Part shown: positions 10,020 to 20,800 of the stretch, in pieces | Numbering within the stretch: the stretch's first letter is position 1 | How the letters are laid out: each line of letters starts with the position of its first letter | From: Zhengitettix transpicula | Lineage: Eukaryota; Arthropoda; Insecta; Orthoptera; Tetrigidae | Reading direction: 5' to 3' | DNA length: 64,000 nt | NCBI GenBank assembly: GCA_037074705.1 | Contig: CM073596.1 | Span: 21,178,001 to 21,242,000, forward strand | The notes under the pieces: generated by a model | What the model was told of the DNA's origin: nothing | Seen by the model: the letters and a program-made list of their open reading frames with translations, nothing else | Databases searched by the model: none | Translations under genes and position numbers: made by a program

Positions 10020-13000
10020 AGAGAAATACGACGTAAATTTTTTCATATATCGTAAGAATTATATAAAAGCAAGTAACAACTAATTTACTTTCTTTACATC
10101 CAAAGAAATCAAGAAATCTATATTTACCTAAGTTAACTTTATTTTTACTTTTTTTAAATTTTCTGAAAATGACAATTTGGTCATCGCGTATTTCATTGTC
10201 TATTATACATGAAATTATGCACGGACAGCGTTTTTGAGTAGGGTTATTCAAGCGATAACTGCGACGCTGGAAGCGGGAAGTCCAGAATCAGGGGATTGAT
10301 TTTATATATTATATCACAAAAAGTTCCTCGCAGATCACTGAACATTAAAAATTTTAGAAATTGTAAAAATGGCATGAATTTTCTTTATTGGAGTGTAAAG
10401 GTGTATAAATCGTGATCATGTACGTCTATGCGTCATAATAGTATATTTATTTAAATTTACGATGATATATAAAGATAAAAGCCGAATCCCAAATAAACTT
10501 TCACGCTCCGGATGTTTAATGACGTCACCGTTTCTAACCCGGCTTAGCAATTCATCAGAACAGAAAAGTGAAGTAAATCGCCCAGTTTTGGTCAGTGTTA
10601 TGACCTGAAACGTACTGGTGTTGCAGTCTTCCGTGTGGCCTCCAGCCTCAGCCAATGCAGCGGCTTTTCGCGCACGCACCCATTGTTGATTCGGGTGATT
10701 AATGGTCTTCTTTGCATATTAACCGGCTGTTAATTTGTATTCCATTGTCCTGCGTGCCACGATGAGTAGTACTTAAAAGCGAAGAACAAATTAATGATGC
10801 GGTCCGCTACTAAACAAAAAAGAAAAAGATATACCCGCTATTTCGTTTGCTGAAATACATTCCATTCCGAGCAACAATTAATCCATCATAAAGAACAGGA
10901 GATTAATTGAAATTTTTTTTAATTTTATGATTTGCCTGGTTTTCATCTGCGAGTCTCACAGCTCACAGAAACTTTCTCGTTGTAAAGAATTGATCGTGGT
11001 GATTTTCAACCTGAATGAAACGGGTAAAGGTGCAAAGTACGTCATAGTTATCAATCATATCTAATATAAAACGAGGTTTTAATGATGGTGAAGGTGAAAC
11101 ATTTCCGTAGTTTCTACAAAAATGACATGATCCCATAGCGTTGTACTAACAGAAAAATAAGAAAGCTTACATACATTTGTTCGATTTCGAAAACTGTGAA
11201 ATATGTACTCGAGACCACGTCTATGGTAAGGTTAATTGAGGTGAGTATTGACGCTACACTCAGAACTACGCTTTTTTATTCTGGTGTCGTGTTTGCAGGA
11301 GGCTCAGGAAGATTAAAATACAGATCTTAAAAATAATCAGGCACCGACCTTCAACGTGTCATGCCACTTGGTGATCTTTTTTTAAGTTTTATAAAAAAAA
11401 ATATTTGCAGAGGACCGGAGAGGAAAGATAGTTGTTGGGGAGAGAAGTTAATGTGGAGATGGTAGTTGATGGGTGAACAGTTGTTGAATGCGGAGAACGA
11501 AGTTGAAGTGAAGATGGCATAAATTTAATTGGTAGATATCGGGAAGGAAGAAATTCACCCTTACGGCAAATTGACAACGAACATTCCTGCTTTTCGAGAA
11601 GAAACTCGGGAATTTCTCTACCGGTGTCAGTCTTAGAGATAGACCGAATACAACAAATGTAGATGTGAGGAGAAAAAAGTATGTATTTTCGATTCAACGA
11701 ATTAAAAACATAGGTACTCTGCTGAACGACCAATAAATATCATGTTTATATTTATTTCATGTTAATAGCGTTGTTGTAAATTAATTAATTTCTAATTTAT
11801 TACTAAAACACCATAACAGTTACGTATTTCAATGTAAATTTTTATGACTATTTTAAGGAGGTGAGAATCTTAAAATTCCAGTTGACGACTAAGAGTTGGA
11901 GACAGGTAGTCACTTTAAAATATTTAGAACATTTTTTGTATAAGATAAATAAAACAATAAAAAGGTTATCAGAGACGTCAAAGCGAGCTGTTACGAATCA
12001 AAGATAGCTGATATTAAACAAAACAAAATTGAAATGGGAATTCTAAGTAATACAAAAATAAATAACTACATAGCCTCTAAATGTGATGTTGGATAATGAA
12101 TTAAGAAATAAAGTGAGGAAAATGAAGTCGTGCTCGATTACACTTGTATTGTTCTTCGGTGTAAAACAGCGATCTGGATCTGAAGGAGCTCTGCTTAGAG
12201 AACAAATAAATATTCAGAATGACTTTTACGGAAAGAAGAAGACGCCATGAAACGAATACCTAAATTTCTGTCCTTGGACGTGACTTACTTCAAAATAATT
12301 TTTAATACTGTGACTCCCTCGTGTGACTTAAAAGAGAAAATTCTACGTTATGTTCCGTGGTTATATTCATTGCGGGTCCGTAAAACTTTGTTCTGCAAAA
12401 TGAAATATTCTGAGCTTTATTTTTTCTTAAGAAGTCGCACCCCTCGCAAGACATTTTTAATCTTCTCGTAATTGTGGCTGTTTTCCCCCCCACCATATGT
12501 CTGAAAGTAGAGCGCCGTAATTGCGACAACGCAAAATAAACCGCACATCTCCGCCTCGGCAATTCCTGTACAAGTGTTAGCTTTGTACTAAATACCGTTA
12601 TATTTCAGCGGGCTCTTAAACAAAACGGAAATGCTGCAATGCGTCTCGTTGCCGCAGAACCCCGGTCTTTTAACTGCAGCACTAATTGCATGTGCCACGG
12701 GCAGGTTTCCCTGTGTAGCGAACCAGCGGAGCTTGAAACCAATCCCGACGTGTCCGGGACACGCTCTTCGATGCAAGCTGCATGGCGCGGCGCTTCCCAG
12801 AGACATTCTGCAGTCGCTTCAAATTAAAAATTATTACAAAGAAAAACCTGAATGTTATGTTACAAACATTAGAAGCAGTGGTCGGTTTTCAGAGAAACGT
12901 CACACGTGAGGTACTTTTCCAATCTTTATTTCACGCTTATATTTGTAACAATTGGTGGATGATTATAAATCAATAAGGTGAAAAGATTCTAGGAATAATA

Positions 13001-13036
13001 TGGGATAGTAAGTTAAGACATAACCATATAGAACAT
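10020..13036. other. Non-coding, mostly AT-rich
   Basis: No recognisable gene. Islands of balanced composition lie near 10490-10690 and 12480-12830. The frames there (87 codons minus at 10416-10679; 92 codons plus at 12631-12909; 72 minus at 12588-12806) lack known domains and overlap each other on both strands in the second island. The region 11389-11733 has a 114-codon minus-strand frame of low-complexity, Ser/Leu/Ile-rich composition that I do not call. Confidence 0.35.
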
Positions 13037-13612
13037 CTTATAGCGCGTTATTGAGGATTGCCGTCTTTTCATTGATTTATACTGATATTTTAGTCAGTTT
13101 GTTTAATCGCGTGAGCAACCATATTTAGCTGATTTTTCCATCATCAGCGGAAAATACCGTTTGGTGCCAGTCAGGCTGGGGGTTATAACTGTACCACCAT
13201 CGAGGGGGGGGGGGCATTTTCCGGTCAAAAAACAGCAGGTGCAGAGGGTCTACTTGATGAAATTTTCTACGTCAGATTGTCTAGGACCTGTGATTGGTCC
13301 ATAACAAATTAAATGGACCATTAGAGAGACAGTTCGACACACAGGTTGCGAGAAGTGGATGCCTGGAGAGCGTTCTGGCTGGAGAGGTGGTACTGAGCAG
13401 TTGCTCTTGTTTTTGATAAACGAGACTCCACCAGAGGAACCAAGTGGATGACCAGTTGCGAGGGACGTAGCTGTGTTGCTGAGACCCCAGCCTGGTAACC
13501 AATATCGCCATTTTCATGGTTGCGTATAGCACTTTTTATATTAATTCATTTTCTCGGGCCTAGTTTGCTACGACAATCCTTGGGTTTAATAACTGGCTAG
13601 TCGGGGCAACAT
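13037..13612 (+). repeat. Dispersed repeat P, copy 2
   Basis: Partner of 4089-4675, with the same landmarks in the same order, including the TTGGTCCAT..ATGGACCA inverted repeat (about 13295-13322), CTGGTAACCAA, GCACTTTTTATA and TTCTCGGGCCTA. It carries a G10 run at 13205-13214. The minus-strand frame at 13281-13532 is a frameshifted relative of the one in copy 1. This points to shared ancestry of the DNA and not to selection on a protein. Confidence 0.8.
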
Positions 13613-13826
13613 TATATTATTGCTCCCAGAATTTGGCCGCTGGAGACATGGTTTTGTCTGCTGACTGAAGACTAGTTCAGTTTCTGCATTTTTGATATAA
13701 CAGCGTACTGGTTACTGGAACACTTTCTCGTTCTTTAAATTAGACCTTTCAGTCTTCACTGCTGACTGACAAAGATTGTTCAAGTTTTAGTGAATTAGAA
13801 TTTTAATCTGTACATCTCGCCGTTTA

Positions 13827-13935
13827 CTGCCCAACTGTTCGTTCTTTTACTCTGTTCTACTTGCTGTCCGCTGCCCAACTGTTCGTTCTTTTCCTGTGTT
13901 CTACTTGCTGTCCGCTGCCCAACTGTTCGTTCGTC
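13827..13935. repeat. 44-bp minisatellite, about 2.5 units
   Basis: CTGCCCAACTGTTCGTTC starts at 13827, 13871 and 13915, so the period is 44 bp. The units also share TGTTCTACTTGCTGTCCG. It lies between repeat P copy 2 and the LINE, and could belong to the LINE's or P's own untranslated DNA. Confidence 0.9.
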
Positions 13936-14094
13936 TCGTAAATTTTGAGCGCGTAAAACCTTCTCGACCGATCAACAATACTTTTTTTTTTGCATTGCCG
14001 GTTTGTTGCGGCGTCCGCTATATCCACCAATAATGAGTCCTCTACAATTCAACTTTTCAATTAGAACAATGCCTTAATTACCAATTACTACAAT

Positions 14095-15545
14095 ATTAAG
14101 AAGAATAGCAGCTAGAAACTGGGGGAGGGGCAACCACAATACGCTGCAACTCACATATAAAGCCATAATCCTCGCGAAAATAGAATATGGAGCCCATCTT
14201 TACCAGTCCGCGAATAAATCAATATTAGAGCAACTAAACAAAATTCAGAACGAGGCGTTAAGAATCATATCGGGATGCATAAGATCCACCCCAATAAAGA
14301 GGCTAAGGACAGAAAATTCTGGCATTCAAAAGAAAAATGTTATCAATTAAGTACGCCATAAAAACTCGCGAGTCAAGTAACCCCCAAATCAGACGACAAA
14401 CAGAGCCTTTAAATTACCACCACAGTGGGGAAGTATTAGAAGCAATACTGATCCACAAAATTCTGGAAAAACACCCGAGGACAGCAAGGATCACACTGTC
14501 ACAAAATGAACAAAACACATTCGCAAGAACCCCACGTGGAAAATCTTAGACATTCCAGTAGACCTAACCCTCCTAAACCAAGTAAAAGCTAACTTCATCA
14601 AGGAACACGATGAATTAATCAAGAAACACGATTATCCCAGATCAGTGTATGCAGATGGATCCAAGTCCACAGCAGGAGTAGCGAGCGTAATCTACATCAG
14701 TTATGACCTCCGCACTACAACACTAAATAACCAGTCATCGGCCCTGGTGCCTGAAGTGCAAGCTACCTACATGGCCACTCAACTCTGCATAAACATCCCG
14801 AACAACAATAACCTCATTCTAACAGGCTCATCGGATGCAATCAAAGATATCATTAACCTCCAAAATAGGAACAAAACATTGAACCTCATTAGGGACAATA
14901 TCACGGAGATAAGGAATATAAATCAAAACATCTGTCTAGCATGGAAAACTCAGGGCCGACAAGTTGGAAAAAGTAGCATACAAAACCATGCACATCAGAG
15001 AAAACGAATTCCAGTGGTCCAGCAAGGAAACGATGAAGTTCTGCAAAGAACCTCGAAAACAGATGGAACGAAAAAAGGAGAAAGAAGAACAACGGAATAA
15101 TTCACTAGTACACTACAAAGATATAACAATTCCAAAAACCATAAACAGAAGAAAACAGGTGATGCTGTCTAGAATAAGAACCCTCCGCTCAGTTCGTACT
15201 CACGCGTACCTATTTTCCAGATCTACCCAACCAACCTGTGAAGAATGCAGTCAGCCACTAAGTATTTCCCATATACTCTTCCATTGCAGCAGATATAATG
15301 ACATCAGAAGAAATACAATCGTAAAACACCACATCGCAGACCTCTGTACTTCAACGACAGCTGCCTTGCACATCATCAAATGTATCCAGCAATGAAACAT
15401 AAGTGAAGAGATATAGAAACCCAAATGATATTAATTTGAAGATTGTATGTAAATAATAACGCTAAGAAACTATTGTAAATAACATACGGGTCGCCAATGA
15501 CAACGATGTAGACGGGACCGTCATTAAATTCAATTTTAAAAAAAG
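14095..15545 (+). pseudogene. Non-LTR retrotransposon ORF2 3' half (RT end, RNase H, Cys/His motif), frameshifted
   Basis: Encodes the end of a LINE polymerase, broken by frameshifts. Phase 1 (14097-14340) gives the reverse-transcriptase C-terminal motif LAKIEYGAHLYQSANK and QNEALRIISGC. The frame shifts near 14335. From 14540 an RNase H domain follows, with the D-E-D residues in YADGSKS, VPEVQA and TGSSDA. Near 14955 the conserved loop that normally carries the His is deleted, and the frame shifts again into ADKLEKVAYKT, which holds the fourth acidic residue. A Cys/His motif, CEECSQPLSISHILFHC (CX2C..HX4C), ends the protein at about 15395. A short 3' UTR runs to an A-rich tail near 15545. 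RNase H after RT is typical of the I/R1/LOA-type LINE clades; I cannot choose between them. The 5' part is absent. Confidence 0.9.
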
Positions 15546-16707
15546 GTGGAATAAAAATGGCACATCACAACCAATAATGTATAAGAACAGACTAGCAAAA
15601 AAAAGACCATTAAGTGAACACGAAAATAAAATTCCCGCTTGCAGTGAATGTGTCGTAATAGCTGTCGGAAATGTTGGCACGAGTGTAACACGGCGTCTAA
15701 CACATCACAACATGTCCGTGATCCTTAGAGAGGAGACTGACTTTCCGATAACATCGCTCGCGTGGCGGACCTGTCAAAAGCGTTAATTGCCCGTGTTCCG
15801 CAGGTGGCCAATTTTCTGCAACAGCTGGAGAACGCGTCTCTGTTCAGAACCTCTCTCCGCCCAACGTCAAACATCGGCTGACTTCAGTCCAACTCATAAC
15901 CGAGCAGAAATATAGTTCAGCTGTCTCGGACATTATTTTAAGATGGGATTTATGTAATTCAAGAATTCAAACGAAATACTTGTAAGATTATCTAAAATAC
16001 AAATATATTAATGGTTTAATATACATCTAAGATTTGGATTATCATAGATACGTTAAGTATGATACTATTATTAAAAATCAATTTAATGGTAGACATTTTA
16101 TTTATGGTATTTTAAAATAATAATTTACAATTTATAGATTTTTTTTCAAGGCGATTTCCAGTGGAGATATTTGGCATGGACGGTACATATTTATAAATTT
16201 CTGGTATTATTATTTTATCAGTCATAAATCCTGGCTTCTGCGCCTGTGAATTTATTTTATACACTAATCAAAGTCTCTATTTCATCTGTATTTAGCAACT
16301 ACTATTCCTTTAATCTTATACTCCTACAAAAGTTTCTTATGACAGTAATTTCGTAACGTTGTGTTAACTGCTAGTAACCAGATTCAATAATCCTAGAGTC
16401 ATATATTTTCTCAAGTCTCTTAATTCCGACAAACCTGCCCTATACGTCAGCACATTCTTATCACCGAACACCGCAGACAGTTAATATTTTCTGTCGCAGA
16501 CCTCAAAAGTAGCTCCTTTTTAGGTGCGTCTACAATCAGTTAATATCAACGCTTCATGGAGAAGTCACTTTTGTTAATTGCGTCTTGACACGTTCCTACT
16601 GAGCAATTTTAAAAGGAACCATGCATTTAATATTATGCCGCGTTAAAAACTGTAGTGACGAATTCACAGAAATCACTAAATATTTTATTGGTTAACACTT
16701 ACTAGAA

Positions 16708-16710
<3 letters not shown>
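15546..16710. other. Non-coding stretch
   Basis: Short frames of 69-72 codons on opposite strands around 15462-15786 show no domain. The rest is AT-rich, without recognised repeats. Confidence 0.4.

Positions 16711-16763
<53 letters not shown>
16711..16763. repeat. (TA)n tract, left flank of solo LTR
   Basis: A nearly pure TA run of about 50 bp that resumes at 17820-17852 on the other side of the LTR, so the LTR appears to have inserted into one original tract. Confidence 0.95.
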
Positions 16764-17816
16764 TGTAATGCCAATTAATTAAGACATTAATTGTGAATTT
16801 GAAAATCTAAATTCTTAGAGAAATCCTTTGTGGCGAAGGTCCAGAACAGAACAACAATAGACAAGCCAAACACTGTTTCCTTTGTCGCAAGGGCCGCAAA
16901 ATGGCGTATGCGCGCTAAAATTGCGAGACGGGAGTCAGTTGGCAGGAAGGTTTGGTCACATACAGTTCGCATTATGATTAGGTGATGTACAGTTCGCAAG
17001 GTTTGATGAGATAGAGTCTGCGGGGAGACGTCGTCGAAGTAAGAACTGTTAATTGGAGACGATAGAGCAGATAACAGGAAGTCAAGGTGAAATACAGTTT
17101 GCAGAGAAATATTGAGAATTAGCATTCAACAGAGTTGATTGGTCCCTGAACATTTATCTCGGGACAAAATAATCATTCACTACAGCATAACGACAAAACC
17201 TGCTAAGTAAAAAACCAGTTTTTGTGCACATATCCGGCCAGAGTTAGCAGAAGTTTCGGTTTAAGTCCGGAACAATAAAGACTACCCAATCGACGAATCG
17301 CAGAAGTCACCCAAGGCTATCGGTCAACCGATAGAGACGAAAGGGGGATCATCCGGGTTCCTGACGACATATAAAAATATTGGTTTAGAATCTGTGAGTT
17401 TTAGAAGCAGTGTAAAACCCGCAATAGTGTTTTCAAAAATTAAAGGTATCCTGGAATGCTGGGCAGCCGTGAGTAACAATATAAAAACAACTAATTATGC
17501 AAACCTGATTAAGAGATAGCCATCAGATTTCGTTCTCTTTTTATTGGTTAAAATTGCTAATCAGAGTCAATCTTTTTAGTTTAACTTCGTTCACAATTAA
17601 ATTTTGTTCTAATTTAGTTGACAAGTAACTTTCTTTTTCTTTAATTGTAAATTGTTGATAAAATTATAAATATAATGATTCGCCATTATCAACCCCAGTA
17701 AAGACCCTGAGATATATTTAAATTTGTAATTGTTTTAAATTATTGATAGTAAATATTTTGTTTGTTTGCTAAATAATAAATTGTTTCATTTTAAAAAAGC
17801 CACTTATTTGAATATT

Positions 17817-17819
<3 letters not shown>
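16764..17819 (+). mobile_element. Solo LTR (1056 bp), LTR copy 2
   Basis: Bounded by TGTAAT at 16764-16769 and ATTACA at 17814-17819, perfect 6-bp terminal inverted repeats with the usual TG..CA ends. It is flanked on both sides by TA repeat, so an ATAT-type target duplication is compatible but cannot be measured. It is related to 206-1138 (shared GAGTCTGNGGGGAG and GACCCTGAGA blocks). The 112-codon minus-strand frame at 16787-17125 lies wholly inside the LTR and has no domain. TATATA-directed integration is known for insect Ty3/gypsy elements such as 17.6 and 297; assignment to that group is inference. Confidence 0.8.

Positions 17820-17852
<33 letters not shown>
17820..17852. repeat. (TA)n tract, right flank of solo LTR
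   Basis: A TA run that continues the tract at 16711-16763. Confidence 0.95.
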
Positions 17853-17854
<2 letters not shown>

Positions 17855-20800
17855 GATACTTAACAAATTCCGAACGCGTTTCAGTGACGGTTCTTGATAT
17901 TAACTCACTTCAAAATTACAAATTGTCTGATTTCATGAGGAATACATTTTCTCTTAAGGTAGGCAAGCAGAGAATATTACAGGAATAATATTTGTTTCAT
18001 CATAACAAATGTAATGGGCCCCACCATAAAATTAAGTACAAGTATAATAGTCTCACTAGTTTTCATTTTCAGATATATATTTTTAGAATTATAGAATATT
18101 TAATGGATGTATATATGAGGAAAATTCCACACACAAATTCATCTTCGTGGATCAATTTCAAGCAAATTTAGTAGGTATGTCACTTACGATCAGGGGAACA
18201 AACACTGTGGGGGGCGGGGTGCGGTTGGAATTTTAAAACCATGCGTATTCGATCGATATTACCGTCGAATAAATAGTTTTCAGTGGCGTCATTCTCGATT
18301 GTCGTGTCTAATTTTAACCTCTATCAGCACCGAGTCCATAGTTTTCAGTATCAGTAACCATCCCGATGCCGGTTAAATCACATGTCAAATAGTGTCGATG
18401 TATTTTTCTTTAGTCTATCATAAGTAAATATTATGGAAATCGATGGTTGTGCCAATCGTTAATTTTAGCGTCAGATCGTTACATTGTCATTTAATCTCCA
18501 TTTAACATTCACACTCAAATTGCTCGCATTTTGTGTAATTAATTATCACTAAAGCGCAAAATTGGTTAAATTTCACGTGAATCATCAACCGGGTAGTAGT
18601 TCAGAAGCACATTTTACGCACCTGAAAATATTTTCCCCAGTTGCACAGCGAACGTCGTTCATTTTAGGCCCTATTGAGTCGTAACTAGCGCAATTCACGA
18701 GTTTATTCAACGACGTGACTTTCATGGCGAGTGGCCCTTCCCTCGCCTCTTCACTTTAATATTCATCGCTTCGATTAAAACGGCGAAAGATCGACGGCGT
18801 TGCTAATTGCAGACCTTGGCGACCTTTGATTAAGACCTCGTTAAGCATGCAAGAGTAATTTCCCCTCTAGGACTTTCATTACATTAACTAGGGAACTCTA
18901 GCACCACGTAAATACTGCTATTAGCGTCAACTCACATGTCAATGACTGCTCCAGAGTATTAATAGTAGTTTTACTCTCAAATCATCCTGAAATATCGAGG
19001 GAAACGCTTTACGGGATTCATAAAAAATTTACCATTCTTTTAGTCCGTTCAGAATAACTTGAAGCTATAAATTATCAGGCCAGATTATTATTATACTAAC
19101 GTTACTACTGTCCTCCTTCAAACACTGACCTCGTGCAACGTCAGAGACGAGTTTGCACTCATTCGAAATCTTCGTAACCTCAGTAGTAATATATACACGT
19201 ATCTATTACAGTACAGTAAAATATATGGAACGTAAATCATTCTTCTATAATTGAATATCTGTATCAGATATGTTGAACGCATTATAGTTTTTTCCCCCTT
19301 TAGGCTGACGCTTTAATTCAATTCAGGTAGCCTGGTGAATGAACCGTAAATAAATAATAAAATAATCATTATAACTATTATGTAGTCAAAAGTGCCATTT
19401 ATTTTCATATATGTATAGTTTTTCATAGATCTCCTAATTTTTGCAAAAGAATATAGCGATGACTACTCTCTATTTATATAAATTAAATTTGATGATGAAA
19501 AACCTTAGGTTTATATTTGGACATTGTTCACCAAGAAACACTGGAGTTCTGTAGATAAATATGCGGGAAATACTAATAGTACAAACAAAACTTTTTTATT
19601 TTTTTAAAAAAAGGAACAATAATATTTCTGAAAGCGTCTTGGGAAATCAAAATTAGTAAAAATACATTTGGAAGAATATAAAATAAAAAATTATAATTGA
19701 GACCGTCTCAGAATATAAAACGAGTCTTTCGAATTTATAAAAGTTAATAAATTACCAGTTCCAATTTTAATTGGACGTATTAAAGATTTCTTTCAGCCGT
19801 CCACTTCAAGTCTTCAATAAAGTTGGTTCAGAACATGAAATATTGTTAGATAAAGTTACCAGAAAGCAATAAAGAAATTTCTCTGACCCACGTTTACTTT
19901 GTAAATATTTTTAAAAAATTTCAAACTTACATTAAAAATGCAAGTATTGGAAAAAAACCGTCAGTAATAAGGTAGTAACTATAAACTAATTTCAATATTT
20001 CCGTATAAGAAAATCGTGACTACGGTAATATAAACGTTACGTCCCTGACGTCTTTAAGGCGATGTAGTAGTAATTTTTTTTCTCTTATTTTGGCAGCACC
20101 GTCTCATTCATTCGACCCCGAGCTCATAAATCACTGAAAAATCTCGCTGCCAGCCTCTGAAATTTAATTAGCAGTTCCTCCGTCAGATGTTTTAGATATT
20201 AATTGCTCCAATCTATATTAATTTCCGGCGACATACAAAGCTTCCCTTTAATCAGTCATATTGCAGAGTTGGTCAGTCTGACAGACAATTTTCAAAACTC
20301 ATAATGTCATTAATTAAGTATTCTGCCATTCGTCATTCCTCAACACGGGTGTTGAGTTGGTTTGAAGTGAACTTTCAGTTAAAAAGGTTAGTAATTAGTC
20401 GATCGATTATTGCTGCAATAAATAATCTAGCAAGTGCTACCTGAAAGAATTTTATACACAAACGCTGAAAAGTAGACGACTGTCAGTGTTTCATGCGTGG
20501 TAGCCTCGATTCGTATATTGGCTTTGATATACCGTTTATTTTGGGAAGAAATGTACAAAAATATAATTTAGTTGCTAAATAGATGTCTCAATCTATTTAT
20601 TCGCGTAATAAATATATCTATATATTAGTTTTAATCACAAACTGCAAATACACCTATCATATTTATGTTGTAGCATTGATAACCAGTAGTAAATTAAGGT
20701 TTCAAGTTTTTTCATGTATTATTATAGCTTAATGTTAACAGTTTTGAATTCGTTGTATCTTAAAATAATAAATCAAAGAAATTTAATGAATTTATATTAT

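Noticed and set aside
10416..10679. 87-codon minus-strand frame with a fairly protein-like composition
   Set aside because: I could not tie it to any family or exon structure; it might be an old repeat-encoded or exon fragment but is unsupported.
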